A program made the position numbers and the translations under genes. From contig NZ_SGWW01000003.1 in assembly GCF_004216575.1 (NCBI RefSeq), forward strand, positions 1-64,000: a DNA stretch of 64,000 nucleotides, read 5' to 3'. A model generated the notes under the pieces. The model did no database searches, was not told the DNA's origin, and saw only the letters and a list, made by a program, of their open reading frames with translations. This document shows, piece after piece, positions 39,501 through 46,382 of this stretch (positions are counted from its first letter, which is position 1; every line of letters begins with the position of its first letter). This stretch comes from Microcella putealis. GTDB lineage: Bacteria > Actinomycetota > Actinomycetes > Actinomycetales > Microbacteriaceae.

Positions 39501-39791
39501 GGCAACTTCGGCGGGCAGCTGGGCGACGACCTCGAGTTCCCGCAGTCGCTGCTGGTCGACTACATCCGCGTGTACCAGGCGCCCGACACCGCCGAGCGGT
39601 TCACCGCCGACGTGACCGTGCGCGGCACCGGCTGGCAGAAGATCACGGTGCCGTTCGACGACTTCGACCGGGCGCGCCAGCAGCCGGCCGGGGCGCCGAA
39701 CGACGGCCTGACGCTGAGCGACGTGCAGGGCTACAGCCTCGAGCTGCGCGGCACGACGTCGCTGCAGCTTGACCGGGTCATGGTCGAGTAG
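36597..39791 (+). CDS. secreted GH16 beta-glucanase nested in CBM-like domains
   Basis: A 1064-residue exported enzyme. Signal peptide about 1-35. Then a CBM11/CIA30-like sandwich (~40-215), Calx-beta repeat (~221-329), a second CBM-like sandwich (~338-530), a second Calx-beta (~531-651), and a third CBM-like sandwich that starts at about 654, is interrupted at about 748 by a complete GH16 domain (~749-995), and resumes (RGTGWQKITVPFDDF) to the C-terminus. GH16 shows WSDEFDG, the catalytic EIDIMEF (Glu876, Asp878, Glu881) and WHTFTVEWTPERIDWFVDG. Expected action: endo-beta-1,3-glucanase (laminarinase). A LacI-type operator upstream implies glucan induction; a terminator follows at 39810. Confidence 0.93.
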   Translation: MSPQTPTLRRRAIATTAAVALLVPIALATTPAAAATTAVLGNFDSGAIPGQFFYGAAGGGVEVIADTDGRAKPGQVGPTGILNFGWNVTEPGSFGGYGVEFDDPVDFSVFDGVRFSYRGADNPDAQFRFEIFDGTAEAATYERFDVQLSDESDPNVDNLWVTKELTWDQFERAGFQNDGAPNDELQLDLVQGFAIPALAGNSSIALDDIELFSADDLTPAARLASSTTTVVEGGTATVDVALNFAAATDVTVVATTADGTATAGDDYAAVSETVTIAAGATRASVSIPTVDDALDEGSEAFTVTLSDPSGATLGSPSTATVTIIDNDGEIVGPPTGRTQIVDDMEAPLDQGRDGTIDIGWLQATGADSTMSYGQSTTPPAPVPGAADGNTTLRGTFDIGTFGVVVRAFPNETLDEWVPQDWSTFQGVGFWMYGNGTGTDLFIDVVDNRNPGSTRDDGERFSVAFEDDWTGWKFLTFDFDDFLRKEIGNGAPNDGFTLTEVHGYAIGTLRTPGEVTYYVDDVLLWGERAPAPLAVAFDRAGYEVTEGDDAVTTVRLNRMSDTDVTVDWSAFTTQARTLTEDLPATEGEDFVAASGTVTIPAGEREASVSVETVQNDKWEVDETFVVALSNPVGAEFGVIRTAAVSIQDDDERVAGLVDDFESTPWLLDVERGARIDIADAGGAYPGADTVERVLDIANRGTGVVNRPIEGGQDWSQADGLSFWVNTTKPNQRLTVGIADNAAPDGGPDTWELAWSDEFDGAAGERANPENWTYETGGWGWGNDELQYYTDSTDNAALDGEGNLRITVNEIDPATTELQCWYGPCEYTSARLITENKQEFEYGRMETRVLVPQGSGIWPAVWTLGNDFRDVGWPQTGEIDIMEFVGRLPNEIFGTIHGPGYSGGQSFGGIYDFGTPVYDDWHTFTVEWTPERIDWFVDGIQYHTASPADLEPNEWVFDHPFTLLTNVAVGGNFGGQLGDDLEFPQSLLVDYIRVYQAPDTAERFTADVTVRGTGWQKITVPFDDFDRARQQPAGAPNDGLTLSDVQGYSLELRGTTSLQLDRVMVE

Positions 39792-39809
39792 CGCGAGGGC
39801 GCGTCATCG

Positions 39810-39843
39810 CGAACGGGTCGGAGGATTTCCTCCGGCCCGTTCG
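39810..39843 (+). terminator. terminator after the glucanase gene
   Basis: CGAACGGG (39810-39817) pairs with CCCGTTCG (39836-39843), with an inner CGGAGG/CCTCCG stem and an ATTT loop, followed by TCGTTTC. It is 19 bases beyond the stop. Confidence 0.8.
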
Positions 39844-39888
39844 TCGTTTCGGGGAATATGCCGCGCCCGCGCGGGAAGGGCGCGCCCG

Positions 39889-40242
39889 TTACAGGGCGAG
39901 GGCGGCGAGGAACGCGGCGTACGCGGCGAGCGCCGCCCACGCGCATCCATCAATCAGGATGCGCGGGGCGCGCAGCGCGAATCCGGCCAGCGCAATCGCG
40001 AGCAGCCCCCAGCAGATCGAGTGCGCGTACTGCAACAGGAAGCGCTGCAGGCCCTCGGCCTCGGCCGCCTCACCCGGCACCACGACGAGCCAGGTGGCCG
40101 CGAGCGCGGTCGCCGCCACCGCACCGACGGTGCCGACGACGCGGCGGTGACGGTGCCACCAACGCTCGGGGCGCCTGTCCCGGCCAGCGCGTGCGTGGGT
40201 GTCTGCGGAAGCGTCGGCGTCGGCTCGTGCGTCTGCGGTCAT
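39889..40242 (-). CDS. hypothetical small membrane protein
   Basis: A 117-residue protein with a charged, Asp/Arg/His-rich N-terminus (~1-35) and three hydrophobic stretches: about 36-56 (VVGTVGAVAATALAATWLVV), 71-88 (YAHSICWGLLAIALAGF) and 97-116 (CAWAALAAYAAFLAALAL). I do not recognise the family. Start ATG at 40240-40242 is preferred over GTG-type extensions. It reads toward the terminator of the glucanase gene. The sequence contains a perfect inverted pair of the GGATGCGCG word at 39940-39965. Confidence 0.65.
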   Translation of the reverse strand: MTADARADADASADTHARAGRDRRPERWWHRHRRVVGTVGAVAATALAATWLVVVPGEAAEAEGLQRFLLQYAHSICWGLLAIALAGFALRAPRILIDGCAWAALAAYAAFLAALAL

Positions 40243-40339
40243 GCAACCAGCACAGCGCACGAGAGGTGTCGTGCGCATCCCCCATTCGGTCGACGCGTCC
40301 GTCCACCGCCCGCACGCCCACCGACGGGCTCGAGGCCGC

Positions 40340-41440
40340 CTAACGGCCGATGCGGCTCAGCTGCGCGATGACCTGCCGCGCGATGTTGCGCCCGGCACGG
40401 TTCGCCCCGATGGTCGACGCGGCGGGCCCGTAGCCCGCGAAGAACAGCCGGGGGTCGCGGGCGACGCGGTAGCTGTCGACCGTCACCCCACCCTCTTTTT
40501 CGCGCAGCTTCATGGGCGCGAGGTGGCGCAGCTCCGGCCGAAAGCCGGTCGCCCAGATGATCGCGTCGGCGCGCTGAAACTCGTCGTCGGGGAAACGCAC
40601 GCCGTCGGCCTCGATGCGCGCGAACATGCCCTTCGTCTCCAGGATGCCCCGCTCAATCGCCGCCTGGATCTTGCGGGTGCGCGGCACCCCCGTTCCGCTG
40701 ACGATGCTCGGCAGCGCGCGACCCGCGCGCGCCGCCTCGTCTTGCGCTCCGACCGCCTTTTCAGCGGCCTCGAGGTCGAGTTCAGAGCCGTCGAGAAACT
40801 CGGGCGGCCGCCGCGTGGCCCACGTGATCGAGTTCGCGACGCCCTCCAACTCGAGAATGAAGCCGATCGCGGAGGTGCCCCCGCCGACGACGACCACATC
40901 TTGACCGGCGAAATCGTGCGCATCCACGTAAGTGCTCGTGTGTACGTGGCGGCCGGTGAAGTCGCGCATGCCGGGGTAGTGCGGCACGAAGGGCGCCCCC
41001 CAGGTGCCGGTCGCGTTCACGATGGTCGCGCCGCGCAGTTCGAGCTCGCCACCCTCGGTGTCGAAACGCACCAGCAGGTCACGGCCCAGGTCGGTGACGC
41101 TCGTGACGTCAGCCGGGCGCACGACCTGGAGGCCGTAGTGCTCTTCGTAGGCCGCGTAGTACTCCTCGACGACGTCGCGCGCCGGAACGCCGTGGTCGGC
41201 GGTCGTGAAACTGAGACCCAGCTCGTCCATGCCGGGCAGGTCGTTGACCTTGTGCGCCGAGCCGAGCTTCAGCGCCTCCCAGCGGTGCTGCCACGCGCCG
41301 CCGGTCGACGGGCCGCGATCGAGCAGCACGAATTCTTCGCCGGGTTCAAGGCCGAGGCGCCGCAGATAGTAGGCAACCGACAGGCCCGCCTGGCCCGCAC
41401 CGATGACGATGCAGGAGGTGCTCAGTTCGGCGTCGGTCAC
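40340..41440 (-). CDS. flavin-dependent NAD(P)H monooxygenase
   Basis: A 366-residue flavoprotein of the class B monooxygenase/CzcO type. The FAD site is at the N-terminus (IVIGAGQAGLSVAYYL), NADPH site in the middle (VVVVGGGTSAIGFI), and the ATG motif near the end (IIWATGFRPELRHLAP), which links the two domains. The usual FxGxxxHxxxW fingerprint is represented by MRDFTGRHVHTSTYVD, as in the shorter YUC/CzcO-like enzymes. Substrate unknown. GTG start at 41438-41440. It is divergent from the DUF3073 gene. Confidence 0.88.
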   Translation of the reverse strand: MTDAELSTSCIVIGAGQAGLSVAYYLRRLGLEPGEEFVLLDRGPSTGGAWQHRWEALKLGSAHKVNDLPGMDELGLSFTTADHGVPARDVVEEYYAAYEEHYGLQVVRPADVTSVTDLGRDLLVRFDTEGGELELRGATIVNATGTWGAPFVPHYPGMRDFTGRHVHTSTYVDAHDFAGQDVVVVGGGTSAIGFILELEGVANSITWATRRPPEFLDGSELDLEAAEKAVGAQDEAARAGRALPSIVSGTGVPRTRKIQAAIERGILETKGMFARIEADGVRFPDDEFQRADAIIWATGFRPELRHLAPMKLREKEGGVTVDSYRVARDPRLFFAGYGPAASTIGANRAGRNIARQVIAQLSRIGR

Positions 41441-41599
41441 AAGCGTCTACGGTACCGGCCCACCCCTGGCGCCCCCTCCGTGACCGCCGGGGTCGAGCGG
41501 CGCTCCGTGGTAGAGTGCCCGTTAGTTTTCGTCCAGTCCCACGTCGGCGCGATCTCGCGGAATATCCGCCCGCCGACCAACCTGTTGAGGGGGTCACGC

Positions 41600-41794
41600 A
41601 TGGGGCGCGGTCGCCAAAAGGCAAAGCACACCAAGGTCGCTCGTGAGCTGAAGTACTACAGCCCGAACACCGATCTGACGCAGCTCGAGCGCGAGCTCGC
41701 GGCGAAGGAGAACGACGAGTACGTCGACAAGTGGGCCGACCTGGTCGACGACGAAGACGACGACGCCGACATCGACCAGCCGCGCACCGCGTAG
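41600..41794 (+). CDS. DUF3073 family protein
   Basis: A 64-residue, very conserved actinobacterial protein: GRGRQKAKHTKVARELKYYS at the N-terminus (basic) and an acidic tail (DDEDDDADID). The family is adjacent to purM in many Actinobacteria, including Mycobacterium tuberculosis (Rv0810c), as here, where it converges on purM. Function unknown; charge distribution suggests binding of RNA or a ribosomal partner. A TAGAGT box at about 41510 may be its -10, giving a leader of roughly 80 bases. A strong terminator follows. Confidence 0.92.
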   Translation: MGRGRQKAKHTKVARELKYYSPNTDLTQLERELAAKENDEYVDKWADLVDDEDDDADIDQPRTA

Positions 41795-41814
41795 CCGTCA
41801 CACAGATTCGCGTG

Positions 41815-41837
41815 AGGCCCGCTTCGGCGGGCCTTTT
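41815..41837 (+). terminator. intrinsic terminator after DUF3073
   Basis: AGGCCCGC-TTCG-GCGGGCCT followed by TTTT: an eight-base-pair stem with UUCG tetraloop and U-tract, the best classical terminator in the window. Confidence 0.92.
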
Positions 41838-41885
41838 CGCTGTGCGCGGGATGCGCGACGCGCTATGCGCGGACCGGTACCGCCC

Positions 41886-42992
41886 CTAGTCGGCGTAGCT
41901 GCCGACGAGGCGCACGGCGCCGCCGTCGACGCCCTTTGCACCCTGCTCGAACCCGGCGAGATCCCGGGTGGCGGTCGACACCGCGCCGACCTGCCAGCTC
42001 GGCAGGCCCGCCGCGGTGAGCGTGGCGGTGACCGCGGACGCGTGATCTGCGTCAACGACCGCGAGCATCCCTAGCCCCAGGTTCCACGTTCCCTCGGTCG
42101 ATTCGAGGCTGTCGCCCGCGAGGTCAGTCAGCACGCGGAAGACGGCGGGCGGGCTCCAGGTCGCGCGGTTGACCTCGACCCACGCGCCCTGCGGCAGCAC
42201 GCGGGCGAGGTTCGCCGCGATGCCGCCGCCCGTCACGTGGCTGAGCGCGTGCACGGCGCCCGGATGCGCCTCCAGCGTCTGAAGGATCGGTGCCGTGTAC
42301 AGCCGGGTCGGCTCGAGCAGGGTCTTACCGACGACTCCGCCGAATTCGGGCAACTCGTCGTGGAACGAGATGGAGCGCTGCGCGAGGATGTGCCGGACGA
42401 GCGAGAAGCCGTTCGAGTGCAGGCCCGAGCTTGCCATCGCGATGACCACGTCGCCGTCGGTGACGCGCTCGGGGCCGAGTACCGCATCCGCCTCGACAAC
42501 GCCGACGGCGGCGCCGGCGACGTCATAGTCGTCGGGGCCGAGCAGGCCCGGGTGCTCGGCCGTCTCGCCGCCGACGAGCGCCGTGCCGGTCGCGGCGCAG
42601 GCCTCGGCAATCCCGCGCACGATGTCGGCGATGCGCTCAGGGTGCACCTTGCCGCAGGCGATGTAGTCGGTCATGAAGAGCGGCGTGGCCCCCACGACGA
42701 CGATGTCGTCGACGACCATCGCCACGAGGTCGTGGCCAATCGTGTCGTGAATGTCCAGGGCCTGCGCGATGGCGACCTTCGTGCCGACGCCGTCGGTGCT
42801 CGTGGCGAGCAGGGGCTTGCGGTAGCGGGTCAGCGCTGAGGCGTCCCAGAGGCCGGCGAACCCGCCCACCCCGCCGAGCACATTGGGCCCGTGGGTGGCG
42901 GCGACGGCCGACTTCATGAGCTCGACCGCGAGGTCACCCGCAGCGGTGTCGACTCCGGCGGCGGCGTAGCTGCTTGATGCGCTCTCGGTCAC
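41886..42992 (-). CDS. purM: phosphoribosylformylglycinamidine cyclo-ligase
   Basis: A 368-residue AIR synthetase, step 5 of purine synthesis. Features: YAAAGVDTAAGDLAVELMK at the start, LLATSTDGVGTKVAIAQ (ATP site), VVDDIVVVGATPLFMTDYI, GTALVGGETAEHPGLL and HVTGGGIAANLARVLP. Full length for the family. It is transcribed divergently from purF across a 104-base shared promoter region, and converges on DUF3073. In mycobacteria purF and purM run in the same direction. Confidence 0.96.
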   Translation of the reverse strand: MTESASSSYAAAGVDTAAGDLAVELMKSAVAATHGPNVLGGVGGFAGLWDASALTRYRKPLLATSTDGVGTKVAIAQALDIHDTIGHDLVAMVVDDIVVVGATPLFMTDYIACGKVHPERIADIVRGIAEACAATGTALVGGETAEHPGLLGPDDYDVAGAAVGVVEADAVLGPERVTDGDVVIAMASSGLHSNGFSLVRHILAQRSISFHDELPEFGGVVGKTLLEPTRLYTAPILQTLEAHPGAVHALSHVTGGGIAANLARVLPQGAWVEVNRATWSPPAVFRVLTDLAGDSLESTEGTWNLGLGMLAVVDADHASAVTATLTAAGLPSWQVGAVSTATRDLAGFEQGAKGVDGGAVRLVGSYAD

Positions 42993-43096
42993 GGCTCAAG
43001 CGTATCGGCGGCGGCGTGCGCAGATGAGCACGTATGCCAGACTTGAGGCGGCTCGATCGGGCCGAATCCCCTGTCATTCGGGAGCACGCGAACTTC

Positions 43097-44557
43097 ATGT
43101 GCGGCATCGTCGGCCTCGTCTCGTCGGGCCCCGTCAATCAGCAGGTCTACGACGCGCTGGCGCTTCTGCAGCACCGCGGCCAAGACTCCACGGGCATCGC
43201 CACCGCCGAGGGGCGCGTGCTGCACATGGCGAAGGCGAAGGGCCAGGTGCGCGAGGCGTACCGCACCCGCGACATGCGCTCGCTGCTCGGCAACTCGGGG
43301 CTCGGCCACGTGCGCTACGCGACCCGCGGCACCGCCTCGAGCGAGGAGGAGGCGCAGCCGTTCTACGTGAACGCGCCGTACGGCATCATCCTCGTGCACA
43401 ACGGCAACCTCACGAACACGCGCGAGTTGACGCGCGAGCTGAACGAGGTCGACCGCCGGCACCTCAACACGAACTCCGACACCGAGTTGCTCGTCAACGT
43501 GCTCGCGCACGAGCTGCAGCAGCAAGTGACGATCAGCACCGACCTCGACCCCGACCAGGTGTTCGCCGCGATCAGCCGCGTGCACGAGCGGGTCGAGGGC
43601 TCGTACGCCGCGATCGCCCTCATCGCCGGGCACGGCCTGCTGGCATTCCGCGACCCGTTCGGCATTCGCCCCCTCGTGCTGGGCCGTCGCCTCAGCGAGT
43701 CGGGTCAGCACGAGTGGGTCGTCGCGAGTGAGTCGCTCGTGCTCGAGGCGGGCGACTACGAGATCGTGCGCGACATCGCCCCGGGCGAGGCGGTGTTCAT
43801 CAGCCAGAGCGGCGAGCTGATCAGCCGTCAGTGCGCCGCGAACCCGCGACTGATTCCGTGCTCGTTCGAGTACGTGTACCTGGCCCGGCCCGACTCGATC
43901 ATGAACGGCATCTCGGTGTACGAGGCGCGGCTGCGCCTGGGCGACCGGCTGGCGAACACGATCGCCGAGTACGCGCCGACCGGCGACATCGACGTCGTCA
44001 TGCCGATTCCCGACTCGTCGCGACCCGCCGCCATGCAGGTGGCGCAGAAGCTCGGCATCGAGTACCGCGAGGGCTTCTACAAGAACCGCTACGTCGGCCG
44101 CACCTTCATCATGCCCGGGCAGGCCGAGCGGAAGAAGAGCGTCAAGCAGAAGTTGAACGCCATGTCGAGCGAGTTCCGCGGCAAGAACATTCTGATCGTC
44201 GACGACTCGATCGTGCGCGGCACCACGTCGAAAGAGATCGTCGAGATGGCCCGCTCGGCCGGCGCCCACTCGGTCACCTTCACCTCGGCGGCCCCGCCCG
44301 TGCGCTACCCGCACGTCTACGGCATCAACATGCCGACGTCGAACGAGCTCGTCGCCCATGGCCGCAAGATTCCCGACATCGCCCGCGAGCTCGGCGCCGA
44401 CCACCTGATCTACCAGGAAGTCGCCGACATGCAGTCGGCCATCATCGAGGGCAGCGACATCACCGAGCTCGAGATGAGCTGCTTCACGGGCGACTACGTC
44501 ACCGGCTCGGTCAGCCCCGAGTACCTCACCTGGGTCGAGGCGAACCAGAACAGCTAG
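43097..44557 (+). CDS. purF: amidophosphoribosyltransferase, E. coli-type
   Basis: A 486-residue enzyme of the first committed step: PRPP plus glutamine to phosphoribosylamine. The glutamine-amide domain begins directly with Met-Cys-Gly-Ile-Val-Gly, so Cys2 is exposed by Met removal and there is no propeptide. The PRPP motif is ILIVDDSIVRGTTSKEIV, with FYKNRYVGRTFIMPGQ before it. All of this matches the E. coli type; the iron-sulfur ligands of the Bacillus/mycobacterial type are not all present (CMAC becomes EMSC near the C-terminus). An upstream in-frame extension from 43034 is rejected since it would bury the nucleophile. Divergent from purM. Confidence 0.95.
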   Translation: MCGIVGLVSSGPVNQQVYDALALLQHRGQDSTGIATAEGRVLHMAKAKGQVREAYRTRDMRSLLGNSGLGHVRYATRGTASSEEEAQPFYVNAPYGIILVHNGNLTNTRELTRELNEVDRRHLNTNSDTELLVNVLAHELQQQVTISTDLDPDQVFAAISRVHERVEGSYAAIALIAGHGLLAFRDPFGIRPLVLGRRLSESGQHEWVVASESLVLEAGDYEIVRDIAPGEAVFISQSGELISRQCAANPRLIPCSFEYVYLARPDSIMNGISVYEARLRLGDRLANTIAEYAPTGDIDVVMPIPDSSRPAAMQVAQKLGIEYREGFYKNRYVGRTFIMPGQAERKKSVKQKLNAMSSEFRGKNILIVDDSIVRGTTSKEIVEMARSAGAHSVTFTSAAPPVRYPHVYGINMPTSNELVAHGRKIPDIARELGADHLIYQEVADMQSAIIEGSDITELEMSCFTGDYVTGSVSPEYLTWVEANQNS

Positions 44558-44566
44558 CCGCAGCCG

Positions 44567-46288
44567 TCACTCGCCGGTCGCGATGCTCACGCCGGCGATG
44601 CTGGTGGTCGCCAGGGACACCGGGGTGATCAGACCGTCGATCAAGCGATCCACCCCGCCCAGCAGGCCGTCAAGCACACCACCGACGCCCGGCAACAGCC
44701 GCTGGAGGTAGGAACGATCGACGACTTGAACGACATCAAGGTTCTGCACGCCGTCCGGCAAAGCGGTCACGGCGAGGCGGAAGGTGCCGTCCGCGGCCAC
44801 GGTCGCGGTGGCATAGACCTGCCCGGCCGCCTGCGCCGACACGGTCGCGCCCGGCGTCGCCGTTCCAAGAATGTCGAACTCCAGGTCGGCACCCAGGACG
44901 CCGCCGGGAGCGGTATGCCCAGCGGGGGGTGCACCCCCCGTGACGGTGTCGATGACCCCGCCAACCACATCCTGAACTGCGTCGACCTCGCGCGCGACCG
45001 CGGTCTCCAGCGACGACGGTGGCGCGGCGAGCGCCGTCTGCTCAGCCTCGAGCGTCACCTCAACGGTGTCCGATGCGTCCACACCACGAACCCAGCCGTC
45101 GAGCGTGTCGCGCGGCACGGTTCCCGGGTCAATGACCGCCGTGGGTCTCTCGTCACGCGGGGCGCCGTCGGTACGGTCGGCGGTCCCGCCACTCGCATCG
45201 CTCTGCGCGCTCACCGTCGTGCCTCCGTTGGCAGCAGCGTCGGTAAAGAGGGGCGCCGCGGCTACCCCGCCCAATAGTCCCCCCGCGATTAGCACGGGCG
45301 CGATGACGGAGGCGGACACGACCCCGAGTGCCGATGTGGTTCCCGCTGTGACGGCGGGCGCTGACGCGACGGGGGCGACGGCACTCGCGAACGAGAACCC
45401 CGTCTCGAGCGGGACGTTGGAGATGCCCGGCTCGGGCACCGCCGGAGCAATCGGCGACAGATCACCCGGAAGCGCCATGTCGGCACTCGAGGGCGTGGAC
45501 GCGAACGCGGTGGCTGCCCCCGCCCCGAGGAACAACGGCAACAGCACGAGGGCCAGCCGCGCACCCACATCGTCGACCTCCTCGACGATGACCGCGCAGC
45601 GCGCGCACTGGGCGAGGTGATGATCGCGCCGCGCACGGTCGGCGGGCGCGAGCGTGTGGCGCGCGGACTGCGCCACGTGGGCGGCCACCCACCGGCACTC
45701 ACCGTCGAGCCCCGCCGATTCGACGTGAGCTGTCAGCCATGCTGAGCGCAGGCCGTCCCGTGCGCGGTAGGCGAGGGCTGCGACAGCGTTCGGTTTCAGC
45801 CCGAGAAGCGGAGCGACTTCGTGGGGGTCGAGCCCCTCGACCTCCGTGTACCAGAGCACTGTCTGCCAGCGCTCGGGCAGACTGCGAAACGCACGGACGG
45901 TGAGGCTGCGTTCGAGCGCCGCCTCGACGTGGTGGGAGGCGTCGGGCGACGCGCCCCCGTCGTCGATGCACTCGGTTAGGTGCTCCTCGTCCATCGCGAT
46001 TTCGGATGGCCGACGCAGCCAGTCGAGCGCGACGTTTCGGATGGTCCGGTACAGGTACGGGCGAAACGCTCCGTTCGGGCCGCGGCCCTTCGCCAGACAG
46101 GCATAGATGCGGATGAACGCCTCGTTCACGAGGTCGTCCGAGTCGATGCCGCGGAAGCCGCGCGCCGCGCGGAGCGCCGCCTCGCGATGACGCTCGTACA
46201 GCATCCCGAAGGCGGATTGGTCGCGATCGCGGGCGCGCGCGATCAAGAGATCATCGGATGCTTCGGCGTCGCGTCGTCGGGAACCCAT
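44567..46288 (-). CDS. ECF sigma factor fused to zinc anti-sigma motif, membrane helices and Ig-like tail
   Basis: A 573-residue chimera. Sigma region 2 lies at about 13-94 (FGMLYERHREAALRAARGF, DDLVNEAFIRIYACL, LYRTIRNVALDWLRR) and region 4 at about 134-190 (SLPERWQTVLWYTEVEGL, LGLKPNAVAALAYRARDGL). It is followed, where an ECF factor should end, by a zinc anti-sigma motif (His224-x3-Cys228-x2-Cys231), a membrane helix (~242-263), a second hydrophobic helix (~319-345) and a roughly 220-residue Thr/Ala/Gly-rich tail with an Ig-like repeat (GTATPGATVSAQAAG). ATG at 46286-46288 has GAGGAAGG upstream; an earlier ATG (46328) does not. Downstream of a sortase-anchored surface protein gene. Confidence 0.88.
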   Translation of the reverse strand: MGSRRRDAEASDDLLIARARDRDQSAFGMLYERHREAALRAARGFRGIDSDDLVNEAFIRIYACLAKGRGPNGAFRPYLYRTIRNVALDWLRRPSEIAMDEEHLTECIDDGGASPDASHHVEAALERSLTVRAFRSLPERWQTVLWYTEVEGLDPHEVAPLLGLKPNAVAALAYRARDGLRSAWLTAHVESAGLDGECRWVAAHVAQSARHTLAPADRARRDHHLAQCARCAVIVEEVDDVGARLALVLLPLFLGAGAATAFASTPSSADMALPGDLSPIAPAVPEPGISNVPLETGFSFASAVAPVASAPAVTAGTTSALGVVSASVIAPVLIAGGLLGGVAAAPLFTDAAANGGTTVSAQSDASGGTADRTDGAPRDERPTAVIDPGTVPRDTLDGWVRGVDASDTVEVTLEAEQTALAAPPSSLETAVAREVDAVQDVVGGVIDTVTGGAPPAGHTAPGGVLGADLEFDILGTATPGATVSAQAAGQVYATATVAADGTFRLAVTALPDGVQNLDVVQVVDRSYLQRLLPGVGGVLDGLLGGVDRLIDGLITPVSLATTSIAGVSIATGE

Positions 46289-46346
46289 GGGCCCGCCTTC
46301 CTCGAACTCGAATTTTACTTCGATAACCATGGACAGGCAAGAGGGT

Positions 46347-46379
46347 GCACGGGAGGGGTGGCGAGCACCCCTCCCGTGC
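46347..46379 (-). terminator. long hairpin between surface protein and sigma genes
   Basis: A perfect 14-base stem (GCACGGGAGGGGTG at 46347-46360 with its complement at 46366-46379) around a five-base loop. It starts four bases after the surface-protein stop and ends about 60 bases before the sigma start. No U-tract; it may partially terminate and set relative expression of the two genes. Confidence 0.65.
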
Positions 46380-46382
46380 GAC

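Noticed and set aside
43034..43097. Earlier in-frame start for purF giving 21 extra residues
   Set aside because: It would place the catalytic Cys internally without a known propeptide, and the E. coli-type enzyme starts at Met-Cys-Gly.
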